Notes under the pieces: model-generated
What the model saw: the letters and a program-made list of their open reading frames with translations, nothing else
Databases searched by the model: none
Told to the model about the DNA's origin: nothing
Assembly: GCF_016765795.1 (NCBI RefSeq)
Contig: NZ_JAESVP010000010.1
Span: 1 to 64,000 of the forward strand
Direction: 5' to 3'
DNA from: Fuscibacter oryzae
Lineage (GTDB): Bacteria; Pseudomonadota; Alphaproteobacteria; Rhodobacterales; Rhodobacteraceae
Length of the DNA stretch: 64,000 nucleotides
Shown: piece after piece, positions 28,640 to 37,581 of the stretch
Layout: each line of letters begins with the position of its first letter
How positions within the stretch are numbered: position 1 is the first letter of the stretch
Program-made: the position numbers and the translations under genes

Positions 28640-28675
28640 TAATTTTGTCAGGACAGTTACAAAACTGCGAAAATC

Positions 28676-28706
28676 TTGTGACTTCCTTTACGATTGTGTC
28701 TAATAC
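28676..28706 (+). promoter_or_regulatory. Candidate promoter for the 46-codon gene
   Basis: TTGTGA (28676-28681) and TAATAC (28701-28706) are separated by 19 nt. The surrounding 28640-28730 is strikingly AT-rich for this genome, as expected of a strong promoter region. The start codon lies 37 nt downstream of the -10. Confidence 0.4.
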
Positions 28707-28742
28707 TTCAACCAGCAGCGTTCAATCTGGGGGGAGGAACAA

Positions 28743-28883
28743 ATGCTTCGCACGATTTCTATTGGTAGCTGTGTTTCGGTGCAGGGCCTGTTTGTAGGCC
28801 AACTGTCTGACGGCAAGATCATGGTGAAGGTTGACGACAAGACCTTCGTTGGCCGAGAAGTGCCGGTCGTTCGCCCAAACTAA
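28743..28883 (+). CDS. Small conserved-looking protein, 46 residues
   Basis: Starts MLRTISIGSCVSVQGL and ends VVRPN. The very strong Shine-Dalgarno GGGGGAGGA (28730-28738) sits 4-5 nt upstream, an AT-rich promoter region precedes it and a textbook terminator follows, so it is a complete monocistronic unit. The alternating hydrophobic pattern with GQLSDGKIMVKVDDKTFVG suggests a small beta-barrel. Similar short genes exist in Rhodobacterales as hypotheticals. Function unknown. Confidence 0.75.
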   Translation: MLRTISIGSCVSVQGLFVGQLSDGKIMVKVDDKTFVGREVPVVRPN

Positions 28884-28907
28884 GGGCAAAACGGCGTCAC
28901 ACCTCGG

Positions 28908-28940
28908 GCCACGCCAGTGATGGCGTGGCTTTGTTTTTTT
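28908..28940 (+). terminator. Intrinsic terminator after the 46-codon gene
   Basis: GCCACGCC (28908-28915) pairs with GGCGTGGC (28922-28929) around a 6-nt loop and is followed by TTTGTTTTTTT. It also separates this unit from the convergent gbcB gene. Confidence 0.9.
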
Positions 28941-28952
28941 ATAGACCCCGGA

Positions 28953-30038
28953 TCAGGCCTCGACCGTGACCGCGCCCATCGGCTTGGAGCAGCAGGCCAG
29001 AATATAGCCCTGCGCCACATCATCGTCGCTGATGCCCCCGTTGTGGACCATATGCACCTCACCTGCAGTTTTCTTCACCTTGCAGGTGCCGCACAGGCCA
29101 AAGGTACAGCCCGACGGAATGTTCAGGCCATTGGCGCGCGCAACAGCAAGAACCGTATCGGTCTGGGTGCAGGCCGCTGTCTTGCCCGAAACAGCAAAGG
29201 TTACCTCGGCCGTGGCGGTCTGATCAGGCACCACATCGCCCGCCTTCTGGGCCTGCGCCTCCTCTTCGGTCTCTGCCGCCGCCTGGAAACTTTCCTGATG
29301 ATAGCGGCTCATGTCAAAGCCGAGCGCATTCAGCATGTCGCGCACCGCCTGCATGAAGGGTTCCGGCCCGCAGCAGAACACTTCGCGCTCCAGATAATCC
29401 GGGGCCATCAGGCCAACCATGATCTGGTTCAGCCGCCCGCGATAACCGGGCCAGGCGCGGAATTCATCCAATCCTTCAACCACGAAATGCAGTTGGATAC
29501 CCGGCGTACGGTTGGCCATATGCTCCAGCCGTTCGCGGAACAAAATCTCCGACGGGCGCCGCGCAGCATGAACAAAACAGATATCGGGCTGTTGCCCGGT
29601 ATCCCACAGCCAGGTGGTCATCGACATCACCGGCGTGATGCCGGTTCCGGCAGAGATGAACAGATACTTCTTGGCCGGGTGGTGGGCAAAGCTGAACACC
29701 CCCGCCGGGCCAAATGCCTTGATACGCACCCCCGGTTTCAGATGCTCCAGCATCCAGCGCGTGCCGATCGAATCCCGCTGCGCCTTGACGGTCAGCGACA
29801 GCGACAGGGGCCGCGACGGGCTGGATGAGATCGTATAGGTCCGGGGAATCGTCCCGCCCGGTAAGGGTAGCTCCAGCGTAATGAACTGGCCAGGCTTGTA
29901 GTCAAACCACGCGCCCGAAGGCGCGCGGAAGGTGAATGTGGCGGAATCAGAGGTTTCCGGCACCACCATGGCGCATTCCAGCGGCTCGGAATCCTTCCAG
30001 GCCGCTTCGCCGAAAGACTGAAACTTTGGCAGGCTCAT
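28953..30038 (-). CDS. gbcB: Glycine betaine demethylase reductase component (GbcB-like)
   Basis: A 361-residue electron-transfer flavoprotein. The FAD-binding part has RTYTISSSP, the NAD(P)H-binding part GTGITPVMSM, and the C-terminal plant-type [2Fe-2S] domain CTFGLCGTC with a later CC pair. It would pass electrons from NAD(P)H to the Rieske oxygenase encoded 4 nt upstream. The ATG at 30038 has GGAG about 8 nt before it; an extension to 30056 would overlap gbcA. The GbcB assignment depends on the neighbouring GbcA. Confidence 0.8.
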   Translation of the reverse strand: MSLPKFQSFGEAAWKDSEPLECAMVVPETSDSATFTFRAPSGAWFDYKPGQFITLELPLPGGTIPRTYTISSSPSRPLSLSLTVKAQRDSIGTRWMLEHLKPGVRIKAFGPAGVFSFAHHPAKKYLFISAGTGITPVMSMTTWLWDTGQQPDICFVHAARRPSEILFRERLEHMANRTPGIQLHFVVEGLDEFRAWPGYRGRLNQIMVGLMAPDYLEREVFCCGPEPFMQAVRDMLNALGFDMSRYHQESFQAAAETEEEAQAQKAGDVVPDQTATAEVTFAVSGKTAACTQTDTVLAVARANGLNIPSGCTFGLCGTCKVKKTAGEVHMVHNGGISDDDVAQGYILACCSKPMGAVTVEA

Positions 30039-30042
30039 CCGA

Positions 30043-31281
30043 TCACTCCGCCGCAAGCGCCGGGCGCGGGGCCAGACGGTTGGTCATGGTTTTGCAATAC
30101 CAGTCGATGAACTGGATCACGCCTTCCTCTTGAATGCGCGAATAGGGGCCGGGTTCATAGGAGGGCGATAGGATGCCCTTCTGGTTTTCCTCGACCACCT
30201 GACGATCCTCGTCATTGGTGTTGATCCAGACCCGCGTGAGGTCTTCGATGTTGTAGTCGACGCCCTCGACAGCATCCTTGTGAACCAGCCATTTGGTCGT
30301 CACCTCGGTTTCGGTCGGGCTGATCGGCAGCACACGGAACACGATGGCATGATCGCCAAGGAAGTGGTTCCAGGTGTTGGGATAGTGGAAGAACAGCAGG
30401 CTGCCCGCGTCATAGAATGGCATCGCGCCCATCTTCCTTTCGACCGCGTGCTTGGTCGACATCGTATAGCTTTCCGCATTGTTCAGCAGCGGAATGCGCG
30501 CCAGACGCCACTGGGAATCGTCGTGCATGATAAAGCGCGACGGCAGGCCCGCGGCCTCGCACCGCGACCAATGCGCCATGATTTCATCGCTGGCCGAATC
30601 GGGGCCGTCCATCGCCGTCATGCGCGGATTGTCGGAATAGGTCCGGCACAGCGACGGGTGGCTGCCGCCGCAGTGATAGCATTCGCGGTTGTTTTCCAGC
30701 ACCAGCTTCCAGTTGCCATTTTCCACGATGGTCGAGGAATAGGCCACCTTGGCATCGGCAAGGCCCGAGGGCGCCAGATAGCGGTTCATATGCCCGGCGA
30801 TCTCGTCAAAGGATGGCGGGTTGGCGGCGACACACACGAACACCATGCCACCGGCCTCGCGGCAGGCGACAGGTTTCAGCCCATGGTCGGCGGGCTTGAA
30901 ATCAGGGCCCATGTCGCGGGCGAACAGCAGCGTGCCATCCAGTTCATAGGTCCACTGGTGATAGGGGCAGACCAGCTTCGGCGTCGAGCCGACGACCTTG
31001 GAACACAACCGCTGGCCACGGTGGCGGCAGACGTTGTGAAAGGCGCGGATCGCCCCATCGGCGCCGCGAATCACCACGACCGGATAGGCCCCGACGTTGA
31101 AGGTGACAAAGTTGCCCGTCTTTGCAATTTCGCAGGCCGGCAGCGCGAACAGCCATTCCTTGTACCAGATCTGCTCCAGATCGGTCTTGTAGACCCCCGG
31201 ATCGCAATACAGGTCATGCGACAGGGCATGGTCGGGCCTGCGGGACAGAATTTGCATCAGGGTTTCAGCGGGCGAAAGCAT
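30043..31281 (-). CDS. gbcA: Rieske oxygenase, glycine betaine demethylase large subunit (GbcA-like)
   Basis: A 412-residue Rieske non-heme iron oxygenase. The cluster ligands are Cys85/His87 (CRHRG) and Cys105/His108 (CPYHQW); iron ligands His203 and His208 sit in NNRECYHCGGSH. Long stretches match what I remember of Pseudomonas GbcA, including VTTKWLVHKDAVEGVDY and YEPGPYSRI. GbcA removes one methyl of glycine betaine as formaldehyde, giving dimethylglycine. The ATG at 31281 has AAGGA 5 nt upstream. Unusually, its leader holds a cobalamin riboswitch. Stachydrine or carnitine as substrate is possible but less likely. Confidence 0.82.
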   Translation of the reverse strand: MLSPAETLMQILSRRPDHALSHDLYCDPGVYKTDLEQIWYKEWLFALPACEIAKTGNFVTFNVGAYPVVVIRGADGAIRAFHNVCRHRGQRLCSKVVGSTPKLVCPYHQWTYELDGTLLFARDMGPDFKPADHGLKPVACREAGGMVFVCVAANPPSFDEIAGHMNRYLAPSGLADAKVAYSSTIVENGNWKLVLENNRECYHCGGSHPSLCRTYSDNPRMTAMDGPDSASDEIMAHWSRCEAAGLPSRFIMHDDSQWRLARIPLLNNAESYTMSTKHAVERKMGAMPFYDAGSLLFFHYPNTWNHFLGDHAIVFRVLPISPTETEVTTKWLVHKDAVEGVDYNIEDLTRVWINTNDEDRQVVEENQKGILSPSYEPGPYSRIQEEGVIQFIDWYCKTMTNRLAPRPALAAE

Positions 31282-31332
31282 CTTGGTCCTTTTCTCAGCA
31301 CGACCCGTGCAGAACTTGGCTGGCTGTTGCAG

Positions 31333-31385
31333 GCTTTGCACAGGAACGGACCCTGCGGCCCCAAGGAGGAATGCCGCCGTCCGTC
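31333..31385 (-). promoter_or_regulatory. Leader stem with anti-Shine-Dalgarno sequence
   Basis: On the minus strand, ACGGAC and GCGGC pair with GCCGC and GTCCGT further on. The loop contains TCCTCCTT (31370-31363), complementary to Shine-Dalgarno sequences. It could pair with the gbcA site AAGGA (31291-31287) about 75 nt downstream when the stem is open. This switching is an inference. Confidence 0.35.
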
Positions 31386-31409
31386 CCCACCGCCGCCCGC
31401 GGTTTGACG

Positions 31410-31595
31410 TGTCTCAAGGCTGGTTTCCGGGCTTGAAGGTTGGCCCGTCGGCCTGACACAGCGCCTTCCCAAGGGCTCCTCCCCCCAGTGGCGATTGCTG
31501 TGTCGTCCTTCCTACCGTTGCGGGGGCAGCGCCGGTATCCGACCGGCTTCCCAATTCTCCGCTGTTGCCAGCGGCACCCTGATCGGCCAAAGATA
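31410..31595 (-). promoter_or_regulatory. Cobalamin riboswitch upstream of gbcA
   Basis: Read on the minus strand, the order of conserved parts is that of the adenosylcobalamin aptamer: GGTGCC, GGGAAGCCGGT, GCTGCCCCCGCAAC, a CACTGGG...CCCTTGGGAAGG arm, and the B12 box AGCCCGGAAACCAGCCT (31433-31417). It ends about 130 nt before the gbcA start. Such elements normally switch genes off when B12 is plentiful. Edges are approximate. Confidence 0.9.
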
Positions 31596-31609
31596 CATGC
31601 CGCAAACAG

Positions 31610-31630
31610 ACTATATGGTCGGATTCCGAC
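31610..31630 (-). promoter_or_regulatory. Candidate gbcA promoter with 13-bp operator-like palindrome
   Basis: Minus-strand TATAGT (31615-31610) lies just before the riboswitch. GTCGGATTCCGAC (31618-31630), a 13-bp palindrome with one central base, sits immediately upstream, where a repressor or activator could act. No good -35 is visible, so the promoter may need an activator. Confidence 0.35.
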
Positions 31631-31668
31631 ATTGTGGCGCGGCAAGCGACAGCGTGCCAGAAACACCG

Positions 31669-31709
31669 CAAAAAAGCAAATGGGCGCGGCCCTTTCGGTG
31701 CCGCGCCCA
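31669..31709 (-). terminator. Intrinsic terminator of infB
   Basis: On the minus strand TGGGCGCGGC (complement of 31709-31700) pairs with GCCGCGCCCA (complement of 31690-31681), then TTTGCTTTTTT. It starts 24 nt after the infB stop and insulates the gbcA leader from infB. Confidence 0.9.
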
Positions 31710-31733
31710 AAGATATTCATGCCTAAAAAGGCA

Positions 31734-34343
31734 TCACAACGTCCGCTTGACCTCTTCGCGTTCGAAGATTTCGATGACATCGTTGGCCCGGACATCTTCA
31801 TAGCGTTCAAACGCCATGCCGCATTCTTGACCGGACTGCACTTCCTTGACCTCGTCCTTGAAGCGTTTGAGCGTCTTGAGCGTGCCTTCGTGGATAACCA
31901 CGTTGTCGCGCAAGAGACGCACCCCCGCCGAACGCCGCGCCACCCCTTCGGTGACAAGGCAGCCTGCGACGTTGCCGACGCCCGTGATGCGGAACACCTC
32001 GAGGATCTTGGCATAGCCGATGAAATGCTCGCGCACTTCGTTTTTCAGCAGGCCAGAGGCGGCTTTCTTGATGTCGTCGATCAGGTCGTAGATGATCGAG
32101 TAATAGCGCAGTTCCACGCCCTTTTGCTGGGCAGAGTTGCGCGCCGTGGCATTGGCCCGCACGTTGAACCCGATGATCGGCGCGCCGCTGGCTTCTGCCA
32201 GACCCACATCCGAATCGGTGATTGCGCCGACACCGTAGTGCAGCACGCGGACGCGCACCTCTTCGTTGCCAACCTTTTCCAGCGCCTGAATGATCGCTTC
32301 GGTCGAACCCTGAACGTCGCCCTTCACGATAACCGGCAGTTCCGAAACCGACTGGTCGGCCTTGGCCTTGGCCATAAGCTGTTCCAGCGTGGTCGCAGCC
32401 CCCGCCGCCGCGCGCTTGTCCTTTGCCGCCTTCTCACGATAGTCGGCAATCTCGCGCGCCTGCGCTTCGGTATCGACCACGTTCAGCACATCACCGGCTT
32501 GCGGCGTGCCGTTCAGGCCCAGAACCTCGACCGGAACCGAGGGACCGGCTTCGGTGACGGTTTCGCCCTTGTCGTTGATCAGGGCGCGCACCTTGCCCCA
32601 CTGTTCGCCGACCACAAAGATGTCGCCCTTTTTCAGGGTTCCGCTTTGCACCAGAACGGTGGCGACCGGGCCACGGCCCACGTCTAGCTTGGCCTCGATC
32701 ACGGCGGCGGCTGCCGCGCGCTTCGGGTTGGCCGTCAGCTCCAGAATTTCCGCCTGAAGCGCGATGGCTTCCAGCAGATTGTCCAGACCCTTGCCAGTCT
32801 TGGCCGAAACCTCGACATCCTGCACATCGCCCGACATCGCCTCGACGACGATTTCGTGCTGCAACAGGTCCGTGCGCACCTTTTGCGGGTTCGCATCGGG
32901 TTTATCGACCTTGTTGATCGCCACGATCAGCGGCACCTTGGCCGCCTTGGCGTGGTTGATCGCCTCAATCGTCTGGGGCATCACGGCGTCATCGGCCGCA
33001 ACCACCAGCACCACAATATCCGTCACATGCGCGCCACGGGCCCGCATCGAGGTGAACGCGGCGTGGCCGGGCGTATCCAGGAACGTGACAAGGCTGCCCT
33101 TCGGCGTTTTCACCTGATAGGCACCGATGTGCTGGGTTATGCCACCGGCTTCGCCAGACACCACATTGGCCTTGCGAATCGCATCCAGCAGGCTGGTCTT
33201 ACCGTGGTCAACGTGGCCCATGATCGTCACGATCGGCGGGCGGGTGACCAGATCTTCGCTCTTGTCGGCAACGGTATCGATCGCCTGTTCCACGTCGGCA
33301 TCGGTCACGCGGACAGCTCTGTGGCCGAATTCCTCGATCACAAGCTCCGCCGTGTCGGCGTCGATGGCCTGGTTCATCGTAACCATCATGCCCATTTTCA
33401 TCAGGGCCTTGACCACATCGGCGGCGCGTTCCGCCATCCGGTTGGCCAGTTCGCTGACAACGATGGTTTCCGGCAACTGCACGTCGCGGGCCTGCTTTTC
33501 GGGCTTGTTGAAGCCCATGGCCTTTTGACGGGCCTTTTCTTGCTTGCGCTTCATCGCGGCAAGGCTACGCTGACGCCCACCTTCATCCGAGACGGCATCC
33601 GACAGGGTCAGCTTACCCGAGCGGCGACCTTCGTCACCCTTGTTCTTCGCGCCACGGTCGCGGTCTTCGCGCTCGCGGTCGGTCTTGCGCGGCGACAAGC
33701 CGGGCTTGGCGCTGCGATCTGCCTCGCCACCGGGGGCCGGGGCTGCGCCATCGGCACCTGGACGCGGACGGCTGACGCCGGTCGAGCGGTCTTTGGTGGC
33801 CGGAGCAACCGCAGCAGCGGCAGGCTCTGGTTCGGGCTTGGCCGGCTGGCGGCGCTGAGTGCCCAGAATGTCGGCCTTGCGCTGTGCCGCCTTGGCGACA
33901 GCTTCAGCCGCCGCTTCCTGACGGGCACGCTCTTCCTCTTCGGCCTTGGCCCGGAGGGCCGCCTCGCGGGCACGCTCTTCGCGTTCCTTGGCCTCGAATT
34001 CCTCGCGGCGACGCTGGCGGTCTTCTTCGCGCAGGCGCTCATCTTCGGCGCGCTTGGCGCTTTCTTCCTGTTCGCGTGCCTTGGCCTGGCGCAACGCCGT
34101 CAGGCGCCGTTCCATTTCGGCATCGGTAATGCCTGCGGGCCGCTTGGACGGATCCCCCAGATTGGTGGCATTGCCACCGGAGCCACCGGCAGGCTTTTGC
34201 CCCGGCGTTGGAACAACCACCCGCTTGCGTTTGGTTTCGACCACCACCGCATGGGTCCGGCCATGGGAGAAGCTTTGCTTCACCTGCCCCGAACGCGGGG
34301 CCCCACCCAGACCGAGGGGTTTCTTGCCGTCAGTATCGCTCAT
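31734..34343 (-). CDS. infB: Translation initiation factor IF-2
   Basis: An 869-residue GTPase that places initiator tRNA on the 30S subunit. The N-terminal ~340 residues are charged and low-complexity (Arg/Glu/Ala-rich coiled-coil), followed by the G domain with [20 protein letters not shown] and NKVDKP, then the beta-barrel and C2 domains. It starts 5 nt after the ylxR gene and ends the rimP-nusA-ylxR-infB operon. rbfA, often next, is absent here. Confidence 0.97.
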   Translation of the reverse strand: MSDTDGKKPLGLGGAPRSGQVKQSFSHGRTHAVVVETKRKRVVVPTPGQKPAGGSGGNATNLGDPSKRPAGITDAEMERRLTALRQAKAREQEESAKRAEDERLREEDRQRRREEFEAKEREERAREAALRAKAEEEERARQEAAAEAVAKAAQRKADILGTQRRQPAKPEPEPAAAAVAPATKDRSTGVSRPRPGADGAAPAPGGEADRSAKPGLSPRKTDREREDRDRGAKNKGDEGRRSGKLTLSDAVSDEGGRQRSLAAMKRKQEKARQKAMGFNKPEKQARDVQLPETIVVSELANRMAERAADVVKALMKMGMMVTMNQAIDADTAELVIEEFGHRAVRVTDADVEQAIDTVADKSEDLVTRPPIVTIMGHVDHGKTSLLDAIRKANVVSGEAGGITQHIGAYQVKTPKGSLVTFLDTPGHAAFTSMRARGAHVTDIVVLVVAADDAVMPQTIEAINHAKAAKVPLIVAINKVDKPDANPQKVRTDLLQHEIVVEAMSGDVQDVEVSAKTGKGLDNLLEAIALQAEILELTANPKRAAAAAVIEAKLDVGRGPVATVLVQSGTLKKGDIFVVGEQWGKVRALINDKGETVTEAGPSVPVEVLGLNGTPQAGDVLNVVDTEAQAREIADYREKAAKDKRAAAGAATTLEQLMAKAKADQSVSELPVIVKGDVQGSTEAIIQALEKVGNEEVRVRVLHYGVGAITDSDVGLAEASGAPIIGFNVRANATARNSAQQKGVELRYYSIIYDLIDDIKKAASGLLKNEVREHFIGYAKILEVFRITGVGNVAGCLVTEGVARRSAGVRLLRDNVVIHEGTLKTLKRFKDEVKEVQSGQECGMAFERYEDVRANDVIEIFEREEVKRTL

Positions 34344-34348
34344 GCGTC

Positions 34349-34987
34349 CTACGTATCCTTCAAGGCGGTCTCACCGCCATCCTGCTGCCCGGTTTGCACG
34401 CGCACCCCAGCCAGCCTTGCCGCTTCCTCTACAACACGGGTCGTGAGTCCACCAGCCGCAAGCGCGGCGTGTATCGCACGTTCGCGACCGAAAGCCAAAC
34501 CCAATTCCCCCGAGGTCAGACAGCCGATAAAACGGCTTTCATCCCCATCAGGCGGGTACAGCTTGTCCTTGCCGCGTTCCGACCCGTCGCTGGCCTGAAC
34601 AAGGATTCGCGCCTTGCCCTTGACCAGCCAGTCCTTGACCTTCTCAAATCCCGTAACGGCACCGCTCGCTTTGCGCGCCATCGAGATCAGATCGACCACC
34701 CGACGCGCCAGCAGCGCCTCGACCAGATCGACCAACCCTTCGGGCGACTTGACCGGCTGACGCGCGGCGCGGGAAAACAGCCCCTTTGCCGCCGCCTTTG
34801 CAATCGCCGCCCGATCCGCCGCAACATAGATACCGCGCCCGGGCAGACGACCCAGCACATCGGGCACGATCATGCCGTCAGGCCCGACGCAAAACCGGAT
34901 CAGACCCGCCTTCGGCTGGCTTTCCCCCGAAACGATGCACTTACGTTCCGGCTCTTCGCGCGTATCTTCCCGGCCACCGCGTGTCAC
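34349..34987 (-). CDS. YlxR-type RNA-binding protein with C-terminal L7Ae-like domain
   Basis: A 212-residue protein. The N-terminal YlxR (DUF448) domain has [10 protein letters not shown] and [10 protein letters not shown]. The C-terminal half (from about residue 100, [20 protein letters not shown]) looks like the L7Ae/YlxQ fold, so YlxR and YlxQ functions appear joined in one chain. The GTG at 34987 lies 22 nt after the nusA stop with GGGGGA upstream; an ATG at 35053 would add an Arg/Pro-rich tail overlapping nusA. Members of the family bind RNA, and YlxR has been linked to RNase P and nucleoid functions. Confidence 0.8.
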   Translation of the reverse strand: MTRGGREDTREEPERKCIVSGESQPKAGLIRFCVGPDGMIVPDVLGRLPGRGIYVAADRAAIAKAAAKGLFSRAARQPVKSPEGLVDLVEALLARRVVDLISMARKASGAVTGFEKVKDWLVKGKARILVQASDGSERGKDKLYPPDGDESRFIGCLTSGELGLAFGRERAIHAALAAGGLTTRVVEEAARLAGVRVQTGQQDGGETALKDT

Positions 34988-35009
34988 GGTTGTCCCCCGA
35001 GGCCTGCGA

Positions 35010-36635
35010 TCAGGCCTCGGCCTCCTCGTCTTCGGCGCCCTCTTCGGTGGCATCCTCTTCAGTTGCCACCTCCGCCAGCGTCGGATCGACCCAACCCAGC
35101 ATTACCCGTGCGGTCATCACCAGATGCTGGGCTTCTTCGAGGCTCATCTCGAATTTTTCCAGAATGCCTTCGTCCTTCTTGCGCTGGCCGTTCTCGGTGG
35201 TCCAGCCACCGGCCAGTTCCCAGTCGGCGCAGGTCGCGAAATCTTCCAGCGTCTTGATGCCTTCCTTGCTCAACGCCTCCAGCATCTGGGGAGTGAGACC
35301 GTCAAATGCAATCAGCGCCTCGTCAACACCAGCGGCGCGGGCGGCTGCCAGAGCCTTCTTGGCCTGCTCTTCCAGATAGTCGCGGGCACGGGCCTGCAAT
35401 TCGGCGGCGGTGCCTTCGTCGAACCCGTCAATCGACAGCAGTTCGTCCAGATCGACATAGGCCACTTCTTCAAGGTTGGTGAACCCTTCCGAGACCAGAA
35501 GCTGCGCCATCATCTCGTCCACGTCCAGCGTGTCCATGAACAGCTTGGTCCGCTCGGCGAACTCGGCCTGACGACGGGCCGATTCTTCGGTCTCGGTCAT
35601 GATGTCGATGTCCATGCCGGTCAACTGGCTGGCCAGACGTACGTTCTGGCCGCGACGACCGATGGCCAGCGAAAGCTGCTCATCCGGCACGACGACTTCA
35701 ATCTTGCCAGCCTCTTCGTCGAACACGACCTTGGAAACTTCGGCAGGTTGCAGCGCGTTCACAAGGAACGTCGCCTGATCGCCATTCCACGGAATGATGT
35801 CGATCTTTTCGCCCTGAAGCTCGTTCACAACAGCCTGCACCCGGCTGCCGCGCATACCGACGCAGGCGCCGACGGGATCGATGGAGTTGTCATAGGAAAT
35901 CACGGCAATCTTGGCGCGCGACCCCGGATCGCGGGCGCAGGCCTTGATCTCGATGATGCCGTCATAGATTTCCGGCACTTCCATCTTGAACAGCTCGGCC
36001 ATGAACTGCGGATCGGTGCGCGACAGGAAAACCTGCGGGCCCCGCGGTTCGCGGCGCACATCCTTGATATAGCAGCGGATGCGGTCGCCGGGGCGATAGG
36101 CTTCGCGGCCGATCTTTTCGTTGCGGCGCAGAATCGCTTCACCACGGCCGATATCAACGATGATATTGCCGTATTCCTCGCGCTTGACCTGACCGTTGAT
36201 GATCGTGCCCTTGCGGTCCTTGAATTCGTCGAACTGACGGTCCCGCTCGGCTTCGCGGACCTTTTGCAGGATGACCTGCTTGGCCGATTGCGCGGCGATG
36301 CGGCCCAGATCGACAGGCGGAACCTCGTCCACGATCTCATCACCGATCTGCGGATCGGCAAGGTAAGACTTGGCCTGCTTGGCGGTCAGTTGCGCGTGGT
36401 GGTTTTCCAGCGCCTCATCCTCAACCACGGTGCGGACGCGGGAAAAGGTGGCGCGGCCGGTCTTGCGGTCAATCTTGACACGGATATCCATTTCCGCGCC
36501 GTAACGCGACTTGGCGGCCCGGGCGAGACTGTCTTCCATCGCCTGGATGACCAGTTCGGCGTCAATCATCTTCTCGCGGGCAACCGCCTCGGCGGTCTGG
36601 AGAAGTTCAAGCTGGTTGGCAGAAGTAATCGCCAT
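35010..36635 (-). CDS. nusA: Transcription termination/antitermination protein NusA
   Basis: A 541-residue RNA polymerase-binding factor. An N-terminal polymerase-binding domain is followed by S1 (GRGEAILRRNEKIGREAYRPG region), two KH domains (VGMRGSRVQAVVNEL, GRRGQNVRLASQLTG) and C-terminal acidic helix-hairpin-helix repeats (ELLSIDGFDEGTAAELQ). The C terminus is strongly acidic. GGGAGA precedes the ATG. It lies 21 nt after rimP. Confidence 0.96.
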   Translation of the reverse strand: MAITSANQLELLQTAEAVAREKMIDAELVIQAMEDSLARAAKSRYGAEMDIRVKIDRKTGRATFSRVRTVVEDEALENHHAQLTAKQAKSYLADPQIGDEIVDEVPPVDLGRIAAQSAKQVILQKVREAERDRQFDEFKDRKGTIINGQVKREEYGNIIVDIGRGEAILRRNEKIGREAYRPGDRIRCYIKDVRREPRGPQVFLSRTDPQFMAELFKMEVPEIYDGIIEIKACARDPGSRAKIAVISYDNSIDPVGACVGMRGSRVQAVVNELQGEKIDIIPWNGDQATFLVNALQPAEVSKVVFDEEAGKIEVVVPDEQLSLAIGRRGQNVRLASQLTGMDIDIMTETEESARRQAEFAERTKLFMDTLDVDEMMAQLLVSEGFTNLEEVAYVDLDELLSIDGFDEGTAAELQARARDYLEEQAKKALAAARAAGVDEALIAFDGLTPQMLEALSKEGIKTLEDFATCADWELAGGWTTENGQRKKDEGILEKFEMSLEEAQHLVMTARVMLGWVDPTLAEVATEEDATEEGAEDEEAEA

Positions 36636-36656
36636 TGGGTCTCTCCCGGCTTTAAA

Positions 36657-37265
36657 TCAGTGTTTTGTCGGTTCGGGGGCTTCTTCGTCGTCCCCGTCGG
36701 TGTCTTCGATTTCGTCAAACTCGCCATCAGCAGGTTCGGCAACCTTTTTCTGGCGCAGCATCTCGGCGATCAACTCATCGGTCAGGATCAGCTTGGCATC
36801 CGACAGCCAGTCGAATTTCAGGCCGATGGTCAGGTCTTGCCCGCCCTCTTCGATCTCGATCAGAACCTCGTCGCCCTCGACCCCCATCAGCCCGCCCTTA
36901 AAGCGGCGACGGCCGTCGATCAGTTCGGTGGTCTCGATCCGGGCCTCCCAGCCTTTCCAGATTTCGAAGTCCTTCAGGCGGGTCAGGGGGCGGTCGATGC
37001 CGGGCGAAGACAGTTCCAGCGTGTAGTTTTCCTCGATCGGGTCTTCCACATCCATCACGGCAGAAACAGCGGTGGAAATGTCGCCCAGCTCATCCACGCC
37101 AATGCCGCCATCGGGGCGGTCGGCCATGATCTGCAAAATACGGGCCTTGCCGCCGCCGCCCATCAGGCGGATGCGGACCAGTTCAAAGCCCAAGCCTTCG
37201 ATCACCGGGCCGAGAAGGTCGGCCAAGCGGCGGTCAATGGCGGTTTTGGCGATAAGATCGCTCAT
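36657..37265 (-). CDS. rimP: Ribosome maturation factor RimP
   Basis: A 202-residue protein needed for 30S assembly. The family motif [18 protein letters not shown] and the following [11 protein letters not shown] are clear, with an N-terminal part ([14 protein letters not shown]) and an SH3-like C-terminal domain. The last ~35 residues are acidic and vary in the family. It is first in the rimP-nusA-ylxR-infB operon, with a promoter at 37356-37384. Confidence 0.94.
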   Translation of the reverse strand: MSDLIAKTAIDRRLADLLGPVIEGLGFELVRIRLMGGGGKARILQIMADRPDGGIGVDELGDISTAVSAVMDVEDPIEENYTLELSSPGIDRPLTRLKDFEIWKGWEARIETTELIDGRRRFKGGLMGVEGDEVLIEIEEGGQDLTIGLKFDWLSDAKLILTDELIAEMLRQKKVAEPADGEFDEIEDTDGDDEEAPEPTKH

Positions 37266-37581
37266 GTAGGTTCCAAAAACAAAAAGACGGACCAGCGGCC
37301 CGTCGGTGTGGTTCGGTTCATCCGGGGGTGGAGGCCGGACGCGCTGTTGGAGGCCATATAGGCCGGAGGGCGGAAAGATGCAAGAACTTCCTGTAGGCTG
37401 GCGCGGTCTTACGCATCAAAATCCTGATTTATCACTTCATATCAATCGCATGCAATTTTTTGCCCGGCTTTCCCTGATCTGCCACGGCCCGTCACCCGCC
37501 TGCCACCCAGTCAAGCCCGTATTTGCCCTTTGGCTGCGTCTGCGCTAGGGCTGCGGGATCATCTGAGGATAAAACCACGCC
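37266..37581. other. Intergenic region between rimP and the ABC exporter
   Basis: Contains the minus-strand rimP promoter (37356-37384). The rest, 37385-37581, is more AT-rich around 37420-37460 and probably carries the promoter of the exporter, but no convincing -35/-10 pair or RNA gene was found. GGTTCGGTTC at about 37312 resembles a tRNA T-arm, but no acceptor stem fits. Confidence 0.6.
37356..37384 (-). promoter_or_regulatory. Promoter of rimP-nusA-infB, same layout as dnaK
   Basis: Minus-strand CTTGCA (37384-37379), 17-nt spacer, CTATAT (37361-37356). These hexamers and the spacing are identical to those before dnaK. Housekeeping sigma could also read it as TTGCAT-17-TATATG. The leader to rimP is about 84 nt. 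Confidence 0.55.

Noticed and set aside
32856-34598. 580-codon open frame antisense to infB
   Set aside because: IF-2 is unambiguous on the minus strand; the repeated-looking C-terminal part only mirrors the low-complexity IF-2 N terminus.
37257-37335. Possible tRNA (GGTTCGGTTC resembles a T-arm)
   Set aside because: No acceptor stem, anticodon arm or D-arm can be folded around it.
34872-37361. 829-codon open frame antisense to nusA and rimP
   Set aside because: Both strands cannot be equally constrained; nusA and rimP have clear domains, this frame none.
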